Below the pieces are notes generated by a model. That model saw only the letters and a program-made list of their open reading frames with translations, was not told the origin of the DNA and ran no database searches. The translations under genes and the position numbers were made by a program. 64,000 bases of DNA, taken from NCBI RefSeq assembly GCF_019431355.1, contig NZ_CP080269.1, positions 1,426,001 to 1,490,000 of the forward strand, written 5' to 3'. Source of the stretch: Paenibacillus sp. R14(2021) (lineage in GTDB: Bacteria; Bacillota; Bacilli; Paenibacillales; Paenibacillaceae). Positions 18,519-27,060 of this stretch are shown here, piece after piece (the stretch's first letter is position 1; every line of letters starts with the position of its first letter).

Positions 18519-19382
18519 TCAGGTCCAATCCGTATACAAATCCGTTCGGCGGTCTCTCCATGTCGTGACGGAGCCGGCGGCTCGCACATCATGCAGCAGC
18601 TCGACGTTCAAGTCGGCCACGACGAGCATGTCATCGTTGATTACGCCTTCCGTCAGGATGCCCGCAGGTGGAAATGGGATATCATTCGGCGAAATAACCG
18701 CCGCTTGACCGTAATTCGCCCGCATGAAATCGACTTTCCGCAGCGACCCTACGGTTCCCGTCGTGACGATGTAGACTTGATTCTCTACCGCTCTTGCATG
18801 GCAGCAATACCGGACGCGGTGGAACCCGTGCCGGTCATCGGTACAGGACGGACAGAAGATGATGTCCGCGCCCTTCGCCCGCGCCATGCGTACGATCTCT
18901 GGGAACTCGATATCATAGCAGGTCAGCATAGCGATCGTGCCGTATTCTGTATCAAATACGCTAAGTCCGTCGCCATGGGACATATTCCACTCTTCCCGCT
19001 CCGTCGGAGTCATATGAAGCTTCGCCTGCTTCTCCACGCGGCCGTCCGGATAGAATAGATGCGCAGCGTTATGCAGCTTGCCGCCGCCTGCATCAATGAC
19101 ATGTGTGCCCCCTATGATATGGACATCGTAGGAAGCCGCCAAACGCTTGAATAGCTCGATGTAGGCGACCGTGAATGTAGGAAGCTGCCCGATTGGCAGC
19201 GCTTCGCCCCGCTCGTCTCCGATCGAGAGCAGCTGCGTGGTGAAAAATTCCGGAAATAAAATAAACTGCACGCCGTACTCCGACGCGTTTCGAACGTAGT
19301 GACTCACTTGAGCAGCGAATTCGTCAAAGCTCGCAAGATCAGCCAGCTTATACTGTACGGCGCAAACGCGCAAACGGCTCAT
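18519..19382 (-). CDS. Carbon-nitrogen hydrolase (nitrilase superfamily), C-terminal half of YhcX as a separate gene
   Basis: A 287-residue amidase-type hydrolase. The catalytic triad is visible: Glu in ILFPEFFTTQLLS, Lys in QAKLHMTPTE, Cys in MLTCYDIEFPE. These blocks match the C-terminal half of YhcX. ATG follows GGAGAAGG, so it is an independent protein and not a fragment left by a frameshift. It begins 24 bases after the sensor kinase stop and is followed 24 bases later by the matching GNAT gene. Confidence 0.92.
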   Translation of the reverse strand: MSRLRVCAVQYKLADLASFDEFAAQVSHYVRNASEYGVQFILFPEFFTTQLLSIGDERGEALPIGQLPTFTVAYIELFKRLAASYDVHIIGGTHVIDAGGGKLHNAAHLFYPDGRVEKQAKLHMTPTEREEWNMSHGDGLSVFDTEYGTIAMLTCYDIEFPEIVRMARAKGADIIFCPSCTDDRHGFHRVRYCCHARAVENQVYIVTTGTVGSLRKVDFMRANYGQAAVISPNDIPFPPAGILTEGVINDDMLVVADLNVELLHDVRAAGSVTTWRDRRTDLYTDWT

Positions 19383-19406
19383 GTCCTTCTCCCCTTATCC
19401 CCTTGC

Positions 19407-20765
19407 TTATTTCCTCTGCGGCAGCGCGATCGAAATCGTCGTTCCTTGTTCAGGCTTGCTGAACACGTCGATTTGGCCGTCGTGCAGCTCCACGATCCGT
19501 TTTGCAATGGACAATCCAAGGCCGGCACCGCCCGTGCTCCGGCTTCTAGCACCGTCTACCCGGTAGAACCGTTCAAATAAATAAGGCATCTCGTCTTCCG
19601 GGATGCCGATCCCCTTATCCGAAACCGAGAACCGAACGATCCCCTTATTGAGCGAAATCGTCATATCGATCGTTTCCTTGCTGTACTTAATGGCGTTATC
19701 GAGCAAAATCACGAGCAGCTGGCGGATCTTGTCCTTATCGGCGGACAGCCGGATATCCTGCTGCTTGCCGGTATGCACGCGAATCATCCGTTGGAATGTC
19801 ATATGCAGCATATCGGCGGTCTCGTCCGCAAGCTGTACAAGATTGAACGTCTCCGTCTGCAGCCAGTCCTCCTGCTCCGCCTGTGCCAGCTGAAGCATGG
19901 ACTTCGTCAGGTTCTGCAGCCGCTGCGATTCCTTGCTGATGGCTTCGATCGCTTCATCACGGATATTCACATCATCTCGGCCCCAGCGCTTCAGCATACC
20001 CGCATAGCTGCTGATGACCGTAAGCGGCGTCTTCAGCTCATGCGAAGCGTCGGCGACAAACTGCTTCTGCCTCTCGAAGGTACGATCCAGCCTGTCGATC
20101 ATCTGGTTGAACGCTCGGGCAAGCTGAAGCAGCTCCGCGGATTGGTCGCGCTGAGCAAGCTCGATTTGGCGCAGTTTCCCGCTGCGGTCGATCTCACGCA
20201 TCGTCTGTACCATATGCTGAATCGGCGCGGTTAGGCGCGAGGTAAACCAATACGTACCGAAGATAGCAAATAGAATCGCCCCGATGCTCGTAATCGTAAG
20301 CGCAATAACCAATACCTGCAGATAGCTGTCGAGCAGCGTCAACTTTCGGTACAATTCAAGCGTGCCGATAATCTGGTTGTCATGATAAAGCGGAACCTTC
20401 ATATAGAGGACGCGCCGTCCCTCGATGAAAAACATCCCCGTGTCGTGCTGAGACGAGAACTCCGTCTTGAGCGCTAGCAGCTCCGGATCGGAGCCCTGCG
20501 TATTGACGGCCTTGCCTGTTCGATCCACAATGCGCATCAGCTCACTGACATTGTAATAGTCGCGAAGCAAATCACTGTTCGCGAGCTGATTGGGATCGTT
20601 GATGCGAGGATCCTCAAGCAAAATATTCACTTTATTCGTCAGGAGCTGATCCTCGCTGCGAATCGTGATTTTGATGACGAATAAATAAACGAAAATATTA
20701 AATAGAATCAAAATAAAAATCAGCCAAAAAATCGTAAAAAACGTAAACCGTCTGCGGAGCGTCAT
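19407..20765 (-). CDS. Sensor histidine kinase
   Basis: A 452-residue membrane kinase. The N terminus has a membrane segment (FTIFWLIFILILFNIFVYLF), then an extracytoplasmic region of about 120 residues and a second segment (VLVIALTITSIGAILFAIF), followed by a HAMP linker, the phospho-acceptor histidine in FVADASHELKTPLTVISSYAG, and ATPase boxes (LLDNAIKYSKE, VSDKGIGIPEDEMPYLFERFYR, GLGLSIAKRIVELH). Its ATG overlaps the upstream regulator stop (ATGA). It resembles the ArlS/YkoH group; the signal is unknown. Confidence 0.94.
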   Translation of the reverse strand: MTLRRRFTFFTIFWLIFILILFNIFVYLFVIKITIRSEDQLLTNKVNILLEDPRINDPNQLANSDLLRDYYNVSELMRIVDRTGKAVNTQGSDPELLALKTEFSSQHDTGMFFIEGRRVLYMKVPLYHDNQIIGTLELYRKLTLLDSYLQVLVIALTITSIGAILFAIFGTYWFTSRLTAPIQHMVQTMREIDRSGKLRQIELAQRDQSAELLQLARAFNQMIDRLDRTFERQKQFVADASHELKTPLTVISSYAGMLKRWGRDDVNIRDEAIEAISKESQRLQNLTKSMLQLAQAEQEDWLQTETFNLVQLADETADMLHMTFQRMIRVHTGKQQDIRLSADKDKIRQLLVILLDNAIKYSKETIDMTISLNKGIVRFSVSDKGIGIPEDEMPYLFERFYRVDGARSRSTGGAGLGLSIAKRIVELHDGQIDVFSKPEQGTTISIALPQRK

Positions 20766-21460
20766 GCATCGGGCTCCTTGAGCATATAACCGACGCCGCG
20801 GACAGTATGAATCAGCTTATGCCGGTAGCCTTTGTCAACCTTCTGCCGCAAGTAACGGATGTATACGTCGACGAGATTCGTTTCGCCGATGAAATCGTAG
20901 CCCCACACCTCGGACAAAATGTCTTCGCGCGACTTCTCTTCGTTGCGATGCTCCGCCAAATAGACGAGCAGCTCGAATTCTCTCGGCGTCAGCTCGATCG
21001 GCAAATCCTTGCGGAATACTTTGCGCGTGCGAAGCTCGATCGAGAGATCGGCCGCCTTCAACACATCCGGGCTTTCCGGCTCCTTCGGCTGCTGCTGGAA
21101 GATACGCAGCAAGTTGCGCACGCGCGCAAGAAGCTCCTCCATCGCGAAGGGCTTCGTGATATAGTCATTGGCGCCGTGCTCGAAACCGCTCACTTTATCC
21201 GGTATCGTATCGCGTGCCGTCAATAATATTATCGGGATCGGATTGCCGGCCTGCCGAATTCGGCGGAGGACCTCTATGCCGTTCAGCTCGGGGAGCATGA
21301 CGTCAAGCAGCAGCATGTCCCATTCGCCGCCAGTCGCCATCTCCAAGCCGCTTCTGCCGTCGACAGCACGGCCGACTGTATAGCCCTCATGCTCTAACTC
21401 GAGCTGAAGAATCCGCGCAATGCCGTCCTCGTCTTCGATGACTAGAATGCGTTCGTTCAT
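20762..21460 (-). CDS. OmpR-family response regulator
   Basis: A 232-residue regulator. The receiver domain carries acidic EDED near the N terminus, the phospho-acceptor aspartate in DMLLLDVMLPELNG, Thr in LLTARD and Lys in YITKPFAMEELLAR. The C-terminal winged-helix DNA-binding domain includes PIELTPREFELLVYLAEH and VDVYIRYLRQKVDKG. It is the partner of the histidine kinase with which it overlaps by 4 bases. Its targets are not evident. Confidence 0.96.
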   Translation of the reverse strand: MNERILVIEDEDGIARILQLELEHEGYTVGRAVDGRSGLEMATGGEWDMLLLDVMLPELNGIEVLRRIRQAGNPIPIILLTARDTIPDKVSGFEHGANDYITKPFAMEELLARVRNLLRIFQQQPKEPESPDVLKAADLSIELRTRKVFRKDLPIELTPREFELLVYLAEHRNEEKSREDILSEVWGYDFIGETNLVDVYIRYLRQKVDKGYRHKLIHTVRGVGYMLKEPDA

Positions 21461-21551
21461 TCTCGCTTTGCACCTACTTTGTTATAGACTTACGCAGACG
21501 CTCGGTCTGTTCCCATTATCATAATGAAGCATGTCCGCCATTGCAAGCATG

Positions 21552-21583
21552 GTAAGCCGCCAAGCGCATCTTGGCGGCTTACG
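21552..21583 (-). terminator. Hairpin after the ABC-F gene
   Basis: A 13-bp perfect stem, GTAAGCCGCCAAG/CTTGGCGGCTTAC, just past the ABC-F stop. No clear T-run follows on the minus strand, so it may be an RNA-stabilising hairpin and not a full terminator. Confidence 0.5.
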
Positions 21584-21591
21584 TGCAGGAA

Positions 21592-23151
21592 TTAGCGGTT
21601 AGCCGCTTGCAGCGACCACGCTTCCACATCCCATATTTTCGTTACCCAATCTTCGTAGAAATCCGGTTCGTGGGAGACGAGGATAATCGTGCCTTTGTAC
21701 GCTTGGAGCGCGCGTTTCAGCTCTGCCTTGGAGCCGATGTCAAGGTGGTTGGTCGGCTCATCGAAGGCAACCCAGTTGCTCTCGCGCATCAGCAGCTTGC
21801 ATAGGCGAACCTTCGCCTGCTCGCCACCGCTTAATTGGTTCAACTGACGTGTAATATGCTCGTTCTTCAAGCCGCAGCGGGCAAGCGCACCGCGTACTTC
21901 ATGCTGGTTCATGTTGGAGAATTCGTTCCACACATCCTCGAGCGGCGTGAGCGTCGGCGCTTTCGCCTCTTGCTCGAAGTAAGCGGGATACAAATAATCG
22001 CCGAGATAGACGCTGCCGTCCAGCGGCTCGATTTTGCCTAGAATCGTCTTCAGCAGCGTCGATTTGCCGACGCCGTTGCTCCCGACGATGGCGATTTTGT
22101 CGCCGCGCTCCACCAGCATATCCATGGGCGGCACCAGCGGCCGCGAATAGCCGATCGTCAGCCCTTTCGCTTCGAATACCGTTTTGCCGCTCGTTCTCGC
22201 CTCTTTGAATATAAAGGTCGGCTTGGAGGCCTCCTCCGGCTTCTCGATACGGTCCACGCGGTCAAGCTGCTTCTCGCGGCTCTTCGCCCGTCCGCTGGTG
22301 GAAGCGCGCGCTTTGTTGCGCTGAATGAAATCTTCTTGCTTCTTGATATACTCCTGCTGCTTCTCGTACGCGTCGAGATGCTGGGCCTTGTTCATATCGG
22401 CCATGACGAGAAACTTCTCGTAATTGGCGGCATAACGGGTAAGCTTCGTAAATTCCAAATGATAGATGACATTAACGACTTCATTCATGAATCCCGTATC
22501 ATGCGAGATGAGAATGAAGGAATACGGGTAATTCTTCAAATAGTTCGTCAGCCACGTAATATGCTCTTCATCCAAATAGTTCGTAGGCTCATCCAGAAGT
22601 AAGACGGTCGGTTTCTCAAGCAGCAATTTGGCCAGGAGCACCTTCGTCCGTTGTCCGCCGCTAAGCGCGGATACGTCACGGTCAAGACCGATCGCATTCA
22701 AGCCAAGGCCGTTCGCCATTTCTTCAACTTTCACGTCCAAGAGGTAGAAATTGCCGATTTCGAGTTCCTCCTGAATTTCCCCCATCCGCGTCAACAATTC
22801 CTCCAGCTGGTCGGCATCGGCATCCGCCATCTGCGCGGAAATCTCGTTCAATTCTTGCTCGAGCAGGAGCAGCGGCTCGAATGCATCCCGAAGAACGTCA
22901 CGGATCGTTTTACCGGGAACCAGCTTCGTATGCTGGTCTAGATAGCCGTATCTGATACGCGGCGTCCATTCCACCCGCCCGCTGTCTTTGAGCAGCTTGC
23001 CCGTCAAAATATTCATCATTGTAGACTTGCCGGTTCCATTCGCGCCGACCAGGCCGACGCGCTCGCCCGCAAGCAGGCGGTAGGAAACATTCTTGAATAA
23101 CGTACGGTCGCCAAAATTATGGGATAAATCCTCTACAGTCAATAAACTCAT
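21592..23151 (-). CDS. ABC-F family ATPase (YfmM-like)
   Basis: A 519-residue soluble protein with two ABC domains and no membrane segment, the ABC-F layout of translation factors and ribosome-protection proteins. Walker A motifs are GLVGANGTGKST and AIVGSNGVGKST; signature motifs are ALSGGQRTKVLLA and QLSGGEQAKVRLC; each domain has an LLLDEPTNYLD/AFDEPTNHLD box. The linker between domains is charged and helical (EYIKKQEDFIQRNKARAST). Length and motifs match B. subtilis YfmM more than Uup. No antibiotic target is predictable. Confidence 0.92.
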   Translation of the reverse strand: MSLLTVEDLSHNFGDRTLFKNVSYRLLAGERVGLVGANGTGKSTMMNILTGKLLKDSGRVEWTPRIRYGYLDQHTKLVPGKTIRDVLRDAFEPLLLLEQELNEISAQMADADADQLEELLTRMGEIQEELEIGNFYLLDVKVEEMANGLGLNAIGLDRDVSALSGGQRTKVLLAKLLLEKPTVLLLDEPTNYLDEEHITWLTNYLKNYPYSFILISHDTGFMNEVVNVIYHLEFTKLTRYAANYEKFLVMADMNKAQHLDAYEKQQEYIKKQEDFIQRNKARASTSGRAKSREKQLDRVDRIEKPEEASKPTFIFKEARTSGKTVFEAKGLTIGYSRPLVPPMDMLVERGDKIAIVGSNGVGKSTLLKTILGKIEPLDGSVYLGDYLYPAYFEQEAKAPTLTPLEDVWNEFSNMNQHEVRGALARCGLKNEHITRQLNQLSGGEQAKVRLCKLLMRESNWVAFDEPTNHLDIGSKAELKRALQAYKGTIILVSHEPDFYEDWVTKIWDVEAWSLQAANR

Positions 23152-23251
23152 CGTTAAACTCGCTTTCCATGGATCAAGTATAGCGGGCCGTCCATCGTCT
23201 CATATCAACATCGCCCGCACATCATTGTATCACAGGAATTGTCCCTCTGTG

Positions 23252-24844
23252 TCAGCATCTGTCATAGATTGCGCGAAAAACAGGCTGAAAACCGCTTTCA
23301 AGCAGCTTCTTCCACCTCGGATGCAGCGTTGCCCACTTGCCTGACCACATATAATCGGCCCATTCGTCCCCAGGCAGCAGCGGTATCGAGCAAACGGGCT
23401 TCACAGGAAGCATCGCCAGCCATTCACTGCGGGCGCGGAACTTAGCGTCCTTGTTGGCGATCCAATACGTGCTTCTGCCAGCGCGTTCCCGTTCGCCGCT
23501 AATGCGTTTCATCGTCGACATGCGATGGAGCGTCCACTTCGATGGGAAGGGATCGGCGACTACAATAAGCAGGTCGCAATGAATGAGCTGCAGCTCCGTA
23601 TCCGGATGCATCCAATGGCTGGAAACGTCGGTGATTCGAATCGGCGCCTCGATCGACTGCAGCATGAAGCGGTGCTTCAGCTGCTGCTCCGCTTCCAAAG
23701 CGGCGATGGCTACAGTGGCCGGATCCAGCATGTACCAATCCAAGCGCTTGGAGGGCGACGCCATGCACAGGTACCTTCGGTCTGCCGCTGCTTGAGCAGG
23801 CGTTCCAGGGCGATGATTCGCCTCCGGAACCAGCGCATGCCATTCCGGCTCCAGGTCAGGATGCTCGATGGCTGCAATGCTTCGATCCCCTTGCTGCTCG
23901 AGAAGACGTGCAAGTGTTATCGCTGTGAATGTAGCGCCGGCGCCGGGCGATAATGCGGCCACCATGACATGCTGTTTGCGCGCCTGCCGCGGCGGGTTGT
24001 TCTCGGAGGATCGTGCTGGGAAGTGCAGCGTACCTTCGGTACCTAGCAGACAAGCGCCCAATGCATTGCCTGCATCCTCCATCGTATTAAACCGGCGGGC
24101 AGGGACGGGGTCCGTCATCCGGCCAATGATGTCGAGGCAAGCGCGGGCAACGGAATTGCGATCCGGCAATCCCGTCATCATCCCATTGCCCGATAAGCGG
24201 TTCCCGCCGCTCATCAAATAATAAAGCAAGGCGCCAAGCCCGAACACATCCGTTCTGGCATCGCTCTGGCGGTCGCCCTCCTGCTCGGGAGCCGCGAAGC
24301 CCGGCGTACCCAGCGTAATCGTATCCTGTGCTTGCCCGAATTTATATTGGCGGGCTATCCCGAAGTCAATCAGCCGAACGAAGCCGCTGCGGTCAATCAT
24401 GACATTCGTGGGCTTCAAATCCCGGTGAATAATAGGGGGCTGCTGCTGATGCAGGTAACGAAGCGCATCCGCAAGCTGCACGCCGATCTCAAGCGTCTGC
24501 TCCGCCGTAATGAAGCCGCCTTGCTGCGCCAAATAGTCCTGCAGCGTGATCCCGTCAATATAGTCCATGACAAGGAGTTCGAGTCCGCCGTCGTCCGCAG
24601 CCGGAAAATAATCCACGATCAACGGCAAATGCGGATGGTTAAGCCGCATGAGCAGGCCCGCCTCTTCTGCACTGCGAAGCCCGTTCCCTTGAAATGGCCG
24701 ATTCACCTTGAGGGCACGGAGCTTCCCGTGCAGCCGAAGATCCTCCGCTGCGTAAACTTCGCCCATGCCTCCTCTTCCGATCAGCCTGCTGATGCGATAA
24801 CGTTCGCCGACCACCATGCCGCTTTCAAATTGCGCCTGACTCAT
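23252..24844 (-). CDS. Hanks-type Ser/Thr kinase fused to a ParA/MinD-like domain
   Basis: A 530-residue soluble protein. Residues 15-265 are a protein kinase: glycine loop GRGGMGEV (23-30), ATP lysine 46, HRDLKPTN with catalytic Asp142, DFG at 160, activation segment TLGTPGFAAPE. After a linker, residues 290-530 resemble a deviant-Walker ATPase (MVAALSPGAGATFTAITLARLLEQQG), but the P-loop lysine is replaced by alanine (Ala304), as in CpaE/TadZ-like proteins. There are no PASTA repeats or membrane segment, unlike PrkC. GGAGG precedes the ATG. The role is unknown. Confidence 0.87.
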   Translation of the reverse strand: MSQAQFESGMVVGERYRISRLIGRGGMGEVYAAEDLRLHGKLRALKVNRPFQGNGLRSAEEAGLLMRLNHPHLPLIVDYFPAADDGGLELLVMDYIDGITLQDYLAQQGGFITAEQTLEIGVQLADALRYLHQQQPPIIHRDLKPTNVMIDRSGFVRLIDFGIARQYKFGQAQDTITLGTPGFAAPEQEGDRQSDARTDVFGLGALLYYLMSGGNRLSGNGMMTGLPDRNSVARACLDIIGRMTDPVPARRFNTMEDAGNALGACLLGTEGTLHFPARSSENNPPRQARKQHVMVAALSPGAGATFTAITLARLLEQQGDRSIAAIEHPDLEPEWHALVPEANHRPGTPAQAAADRRYLCMASPSKRLDWYMLDPATVAIAALEAEQQLKHRFMLQSIEAPIRITDVSSHWMHPDTELQLIHCDLLIVVADPFPSKWTLHRMSTMKRISGERERAGRSTYWIANKDAKFRARSEWLAMLPVKPVCSIPLLPGDEWADYMWSGKWATLHPRWKKLLESGFQPVFRAIYDRC

Positions 24845-24866
24845 AAATTCAGCCTCCTCTAGACGG

Positions 24867-24916
24867 CAAAAAGCACCCCGAACGAGCAGACGAACTCTCT
24901 GCTCCTTCGGGATGCT
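24867..24916 (-). terminator. Terminator of the eight-gene mrf repair unit
   Basis: On the minus strand, GCATCCCGAAGGAGCAGA and TCTGCTCGTTCGGGGTGC pair over 18 positions with few mismatches and a seven-base loop, followed by TTTTTG. It lies 20 bases after the last gene of the unit. Confidence 0.88.
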
Positions 24917-24934
24917 TTCCCGTTTCGTGTAATT

Positions 24935-25954
24935 CTAATTATTCTTCACCAAGTATAGCGTAATTTCGTCGCGATTGTGAAACAATTGTTTGGCCTTCTT
25001 CAGCTGGAACGACGATTCCAGCCTCGCGATAACATCCCGGATCGTCTGAAGCGGCTTCTTGTGCATCAGTTTAATCGTTATGATTGCCGTCGCCCCATCC
25101 CGCAGCGCATCCGTCTTCTCCAGTACGAGCTTCGCCATCTGCATAGGACTCCAGCTCATATCGCAGACAAGCAGATCGAACGTCCCCGGAGGGAATTTAA
25201 CGTCCGAAGCATTCTTCTTCATCGCCGTCAGCCTTGGATATGCCTTAAGCGAGGGGTGCAGATCGGCGGGATCCACCGAGGTAACGCGAAGGCCGCGCTC
25301 TAAGAGCAAGTGCGTCCAACCGCCCGGCGCCGCGCCAATATCGAGCGCTTCGCGAAACTCTTCCAAGTACAGCTTGAATGCCCGCTCCGCTTCCAGCAGC
25401 TTGAATTTGGCTCTTGAAATCTGCCCCTCTTCGCGTTGAAAGCGTATCGCGCCGCCCGGCCAGTCGGACAATTGCTCGGCTGGCGTTCCCCAGCCGACGT
25501 ACAGCTCGTCCACGCCGGCGAAGATGGACAATATTTGCTCCGGCGACTGCATCGTCGTTTCCGACCCTAGCTCCATAATGACGGCATCCAGCACCGATTT
25601 GGTGTCCGCAGCCGAATACGGAAAGCGCGTACCCTCCACGCGACGATAATGAACGGCCGTCGTTACGTTCTCGCAGCGCATTCTTGCATGGCGCACCAAA
25701 TCGGACAACGCCTGCAGATCGTCCGCATTGCCTTGAATCGGCAAGATGCGGTCAATCGGCTGTATATGCCGCAGAAATATCGGTTCGTTGCGCTGCAGCA
25801 AATCCAGCATATCCTCGCGACTCAGCGGAACCTCGATCCGGAACACTTCACCAGCCGTGAGCTGTGTAATTTTAATGCCATTAATCACTCTGCGAAGCTC
25901 TTCCATCGCAAGCGAAGCGAAGCCTCGGTTCGCGGTTCCAATCCATTCTGTCAC
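24935..25954 (-). CDS. FtsJ/RlmM-like SAM-dependent RNA methyltransferase
   Basis: A 339-residue predicted rRNA 2'-O-methyltransferase. The Rossmann motif ALDIGAAPGGWTHLLLERG is characteristic of the FtsJ/RrmJ superfamily, and the K-D-K-E tetrad is visible as SRAKFKLLEAE, LLVCDMSWSP, ITIKLMHK and DEITLYLV. About 200 residues precede the catalytic domain, as in RlmM. I chose GTG at 25954 because AGGAGG lies 9 bases upstream; it overlaps the ABC stop (GTGA). Last gene of the mrf unit; its link to repair is only positional. Confidence 0.87.
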   Translation of the reverse strand: MTEWIGTANRGFASLAMEELRRVINGIKITQLTAGEVFRIEVPLSREDMLDLLQRNEPIFLRHIQPIDRILPIQGNADDLQALSDLVRHARMRCENVTTAVHYRRVEGTRFPYSAADTKSVLDAVIMELGSETTMQSPEQILSIFAGVDELYVGWGTPAEQLSDWPGGAIRFQREEGQISRAKFKLLEAERAFKLYLEEFREALDIGAAPGGWTHLLLERGLRVTSVDPADLHPSLKAYPRLTAMKKNASDVKFPPGTFDLLVCDMSWSPMQMAKLVLEKTDALRDGATAIITIKLMHKKPLQTIRDVIARLESSFQLKKAKQLFHNRDEITLYLVKNN

Positions 25955-26733
25955 TGCGTTCTTCCTCCTGGTAGTGCCCGAATCCACGGACGATCATCTG
26001 CCCAATTGACTTCAACCGGCCAATCGTAAGCGCGGCTCAGCCAATCCGGGCTTAATACTTCTTTCTTCGGCCCTGCCGCTACGATCTCGCCGTCCTGCAC
26101 GAGCGCGACATGGGTAAAGAGCGGAATGATTTCTTCCATATGATGCGTGACGTAGACCACCATCATATCTCGCTCGCTGAGACGGCCGAGATCAATCAGG
26201 AGATTCTCGCGCTCGTACAGGTCAAGACCCGCGCAAGGTTCATCCATAATGAGCACCTTCGGACTCAGCATAAGCGCGCGGGCGAGCAGCACTTTCTTCC
26301 GTTCGCCCTGCGACAACGAGCCCAGTGTCTGCTCTGCGGTGTGGAGCAGCCCCGCCTCTTCAAGCAGCCGCAGCGCCTTCAGCCGCACGGCCTCGTCGAT
26401 CGTTTGATAGAAGCGCAGGAAGGCATATTCCCCGGTCGCCACAACCTCCCAAACAGGGTCGCGCAGCGTGAGCTTCTCCATGACAGCCTGGCTGATGTAG
26501 CCGATTTCCTTGCGCACCTCGCGAACGTCGCATTCGCCGTAACGGTTGCCGAGCACGTCGACGGTACCGGAGGTCGGGAATTCGTAGCCTGTCATCATTT
26601 CAAGCAAGGTCGTCTTCCCGCATCCGTTGCGGCCTAGAATAACCCAGTGCTCGCCTTTGTTCATTTGCAGATTAACGCCATTAAGTATTTGCCGCTCACC
26701 GCGTCTAAACGTGATGTTTTGCATCGTAATCAT
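25951..26733 (-). CDS. ABC transporter-type ATP-binding protein (YlmA-like)
   Basis: A 260-residue single ABC domain: Walker A ILGRNGCGKTTLLEMMTG, signature LGSLSQGERKKVLLARAL, Walker B VLIMDEPCAGLDLYERENLL, H-loop VYVTHHMEEIIP. No permease gene is next to it, so it is an orphan ATPase resembling B. subtilis YlmA. AGGAGG lies before the ATG. It sits between the cyclic-phosphate receiver gene and the FtsJ-like gene in the repair unit; a role outside transport is possible but unproven. Confidence 0.9.
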   Translation of the reverse strand: MITMQNITFRRGERQILNGVNLQMNKGEHWVILGRNGCGKTTLLEMMTGYEFPTSGTVDVLGNRYGECDVREVRKEIGYISQAVMEKLTLRDPVWEVVATGEYAFLRFYQTIDEAVRLKALRLLEEAGLLHTAEQTLGSLSQGERKKVLLARALMLSPKVLIMDEPCAGLDLYERENLLIDLGRLSERDMMVVYVTHHMEEIIPLFTHVALVQDGEIVAAGPKKEVLSPDWLSRAYDWPVEVNWADDRPWIRALPGGRTQ

Positions 26734-26751
26734 GACATTTCCCCTCCTATG

Positions 26752-27060
26752 TCATTCCAGCTGCATCGGCCCATGATGAATGACGACTTCCGGCGGCGCG
26801 TGCTGGGTCATCAGATGAATCATGCTCATTCTGCCGGCTGCACTGGAGGTGTGAAAATAACAGCTGCGCGGATATCGCCCGCTGTCCACGATATACTGCA
26901 CGACCGCAAGCCCGTTCGGCTGCTCCCAGCCAAGGTCGAAATCAAGCGATAGAACGTCGACCTCTTCATCCTTCAAGAGCAGGATGCATTCCGCTGCCGA
27001 CCGCGCCAGTACGAAGCCTTTTGGACATGGCCGGAAATCGTCCAAATACACATTAATCAT
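26752..27060 (-). CDS. Cyclic-phosphate-processing receiver-domain (cREC) protein
   Basis: A 102-residue stand-alone domain. MINVYLDDFRPCPKGFVLARSA and VDVLSLDFDLGWEQPNG are the characteristic LDDxRPxPxG and LSLDxDLG blocks of the cyclic-phosphate processing receiver family, predicted from genomic context in the literature to act on cyclic-phosphate or damaged nucleic-acid ends. A conserved-looking HTSS lies in YFHTSSAAGRMSM. It starts inside the last codons of nfo (8-base overlap), indicating coupling to the AP endonuclease. The biochemical activity is not established. Confidence 0.8.
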   Translation of the reverse strand: MINVYLDDFRPCPKGFVLARSAAECILLLKDEEVDVLSLDFDLGWEQPNGLAVVQYIVDSGRYPRSCYFHTSSAAGRMSMIHLMTQHAPPEVVIHHGPMQLE

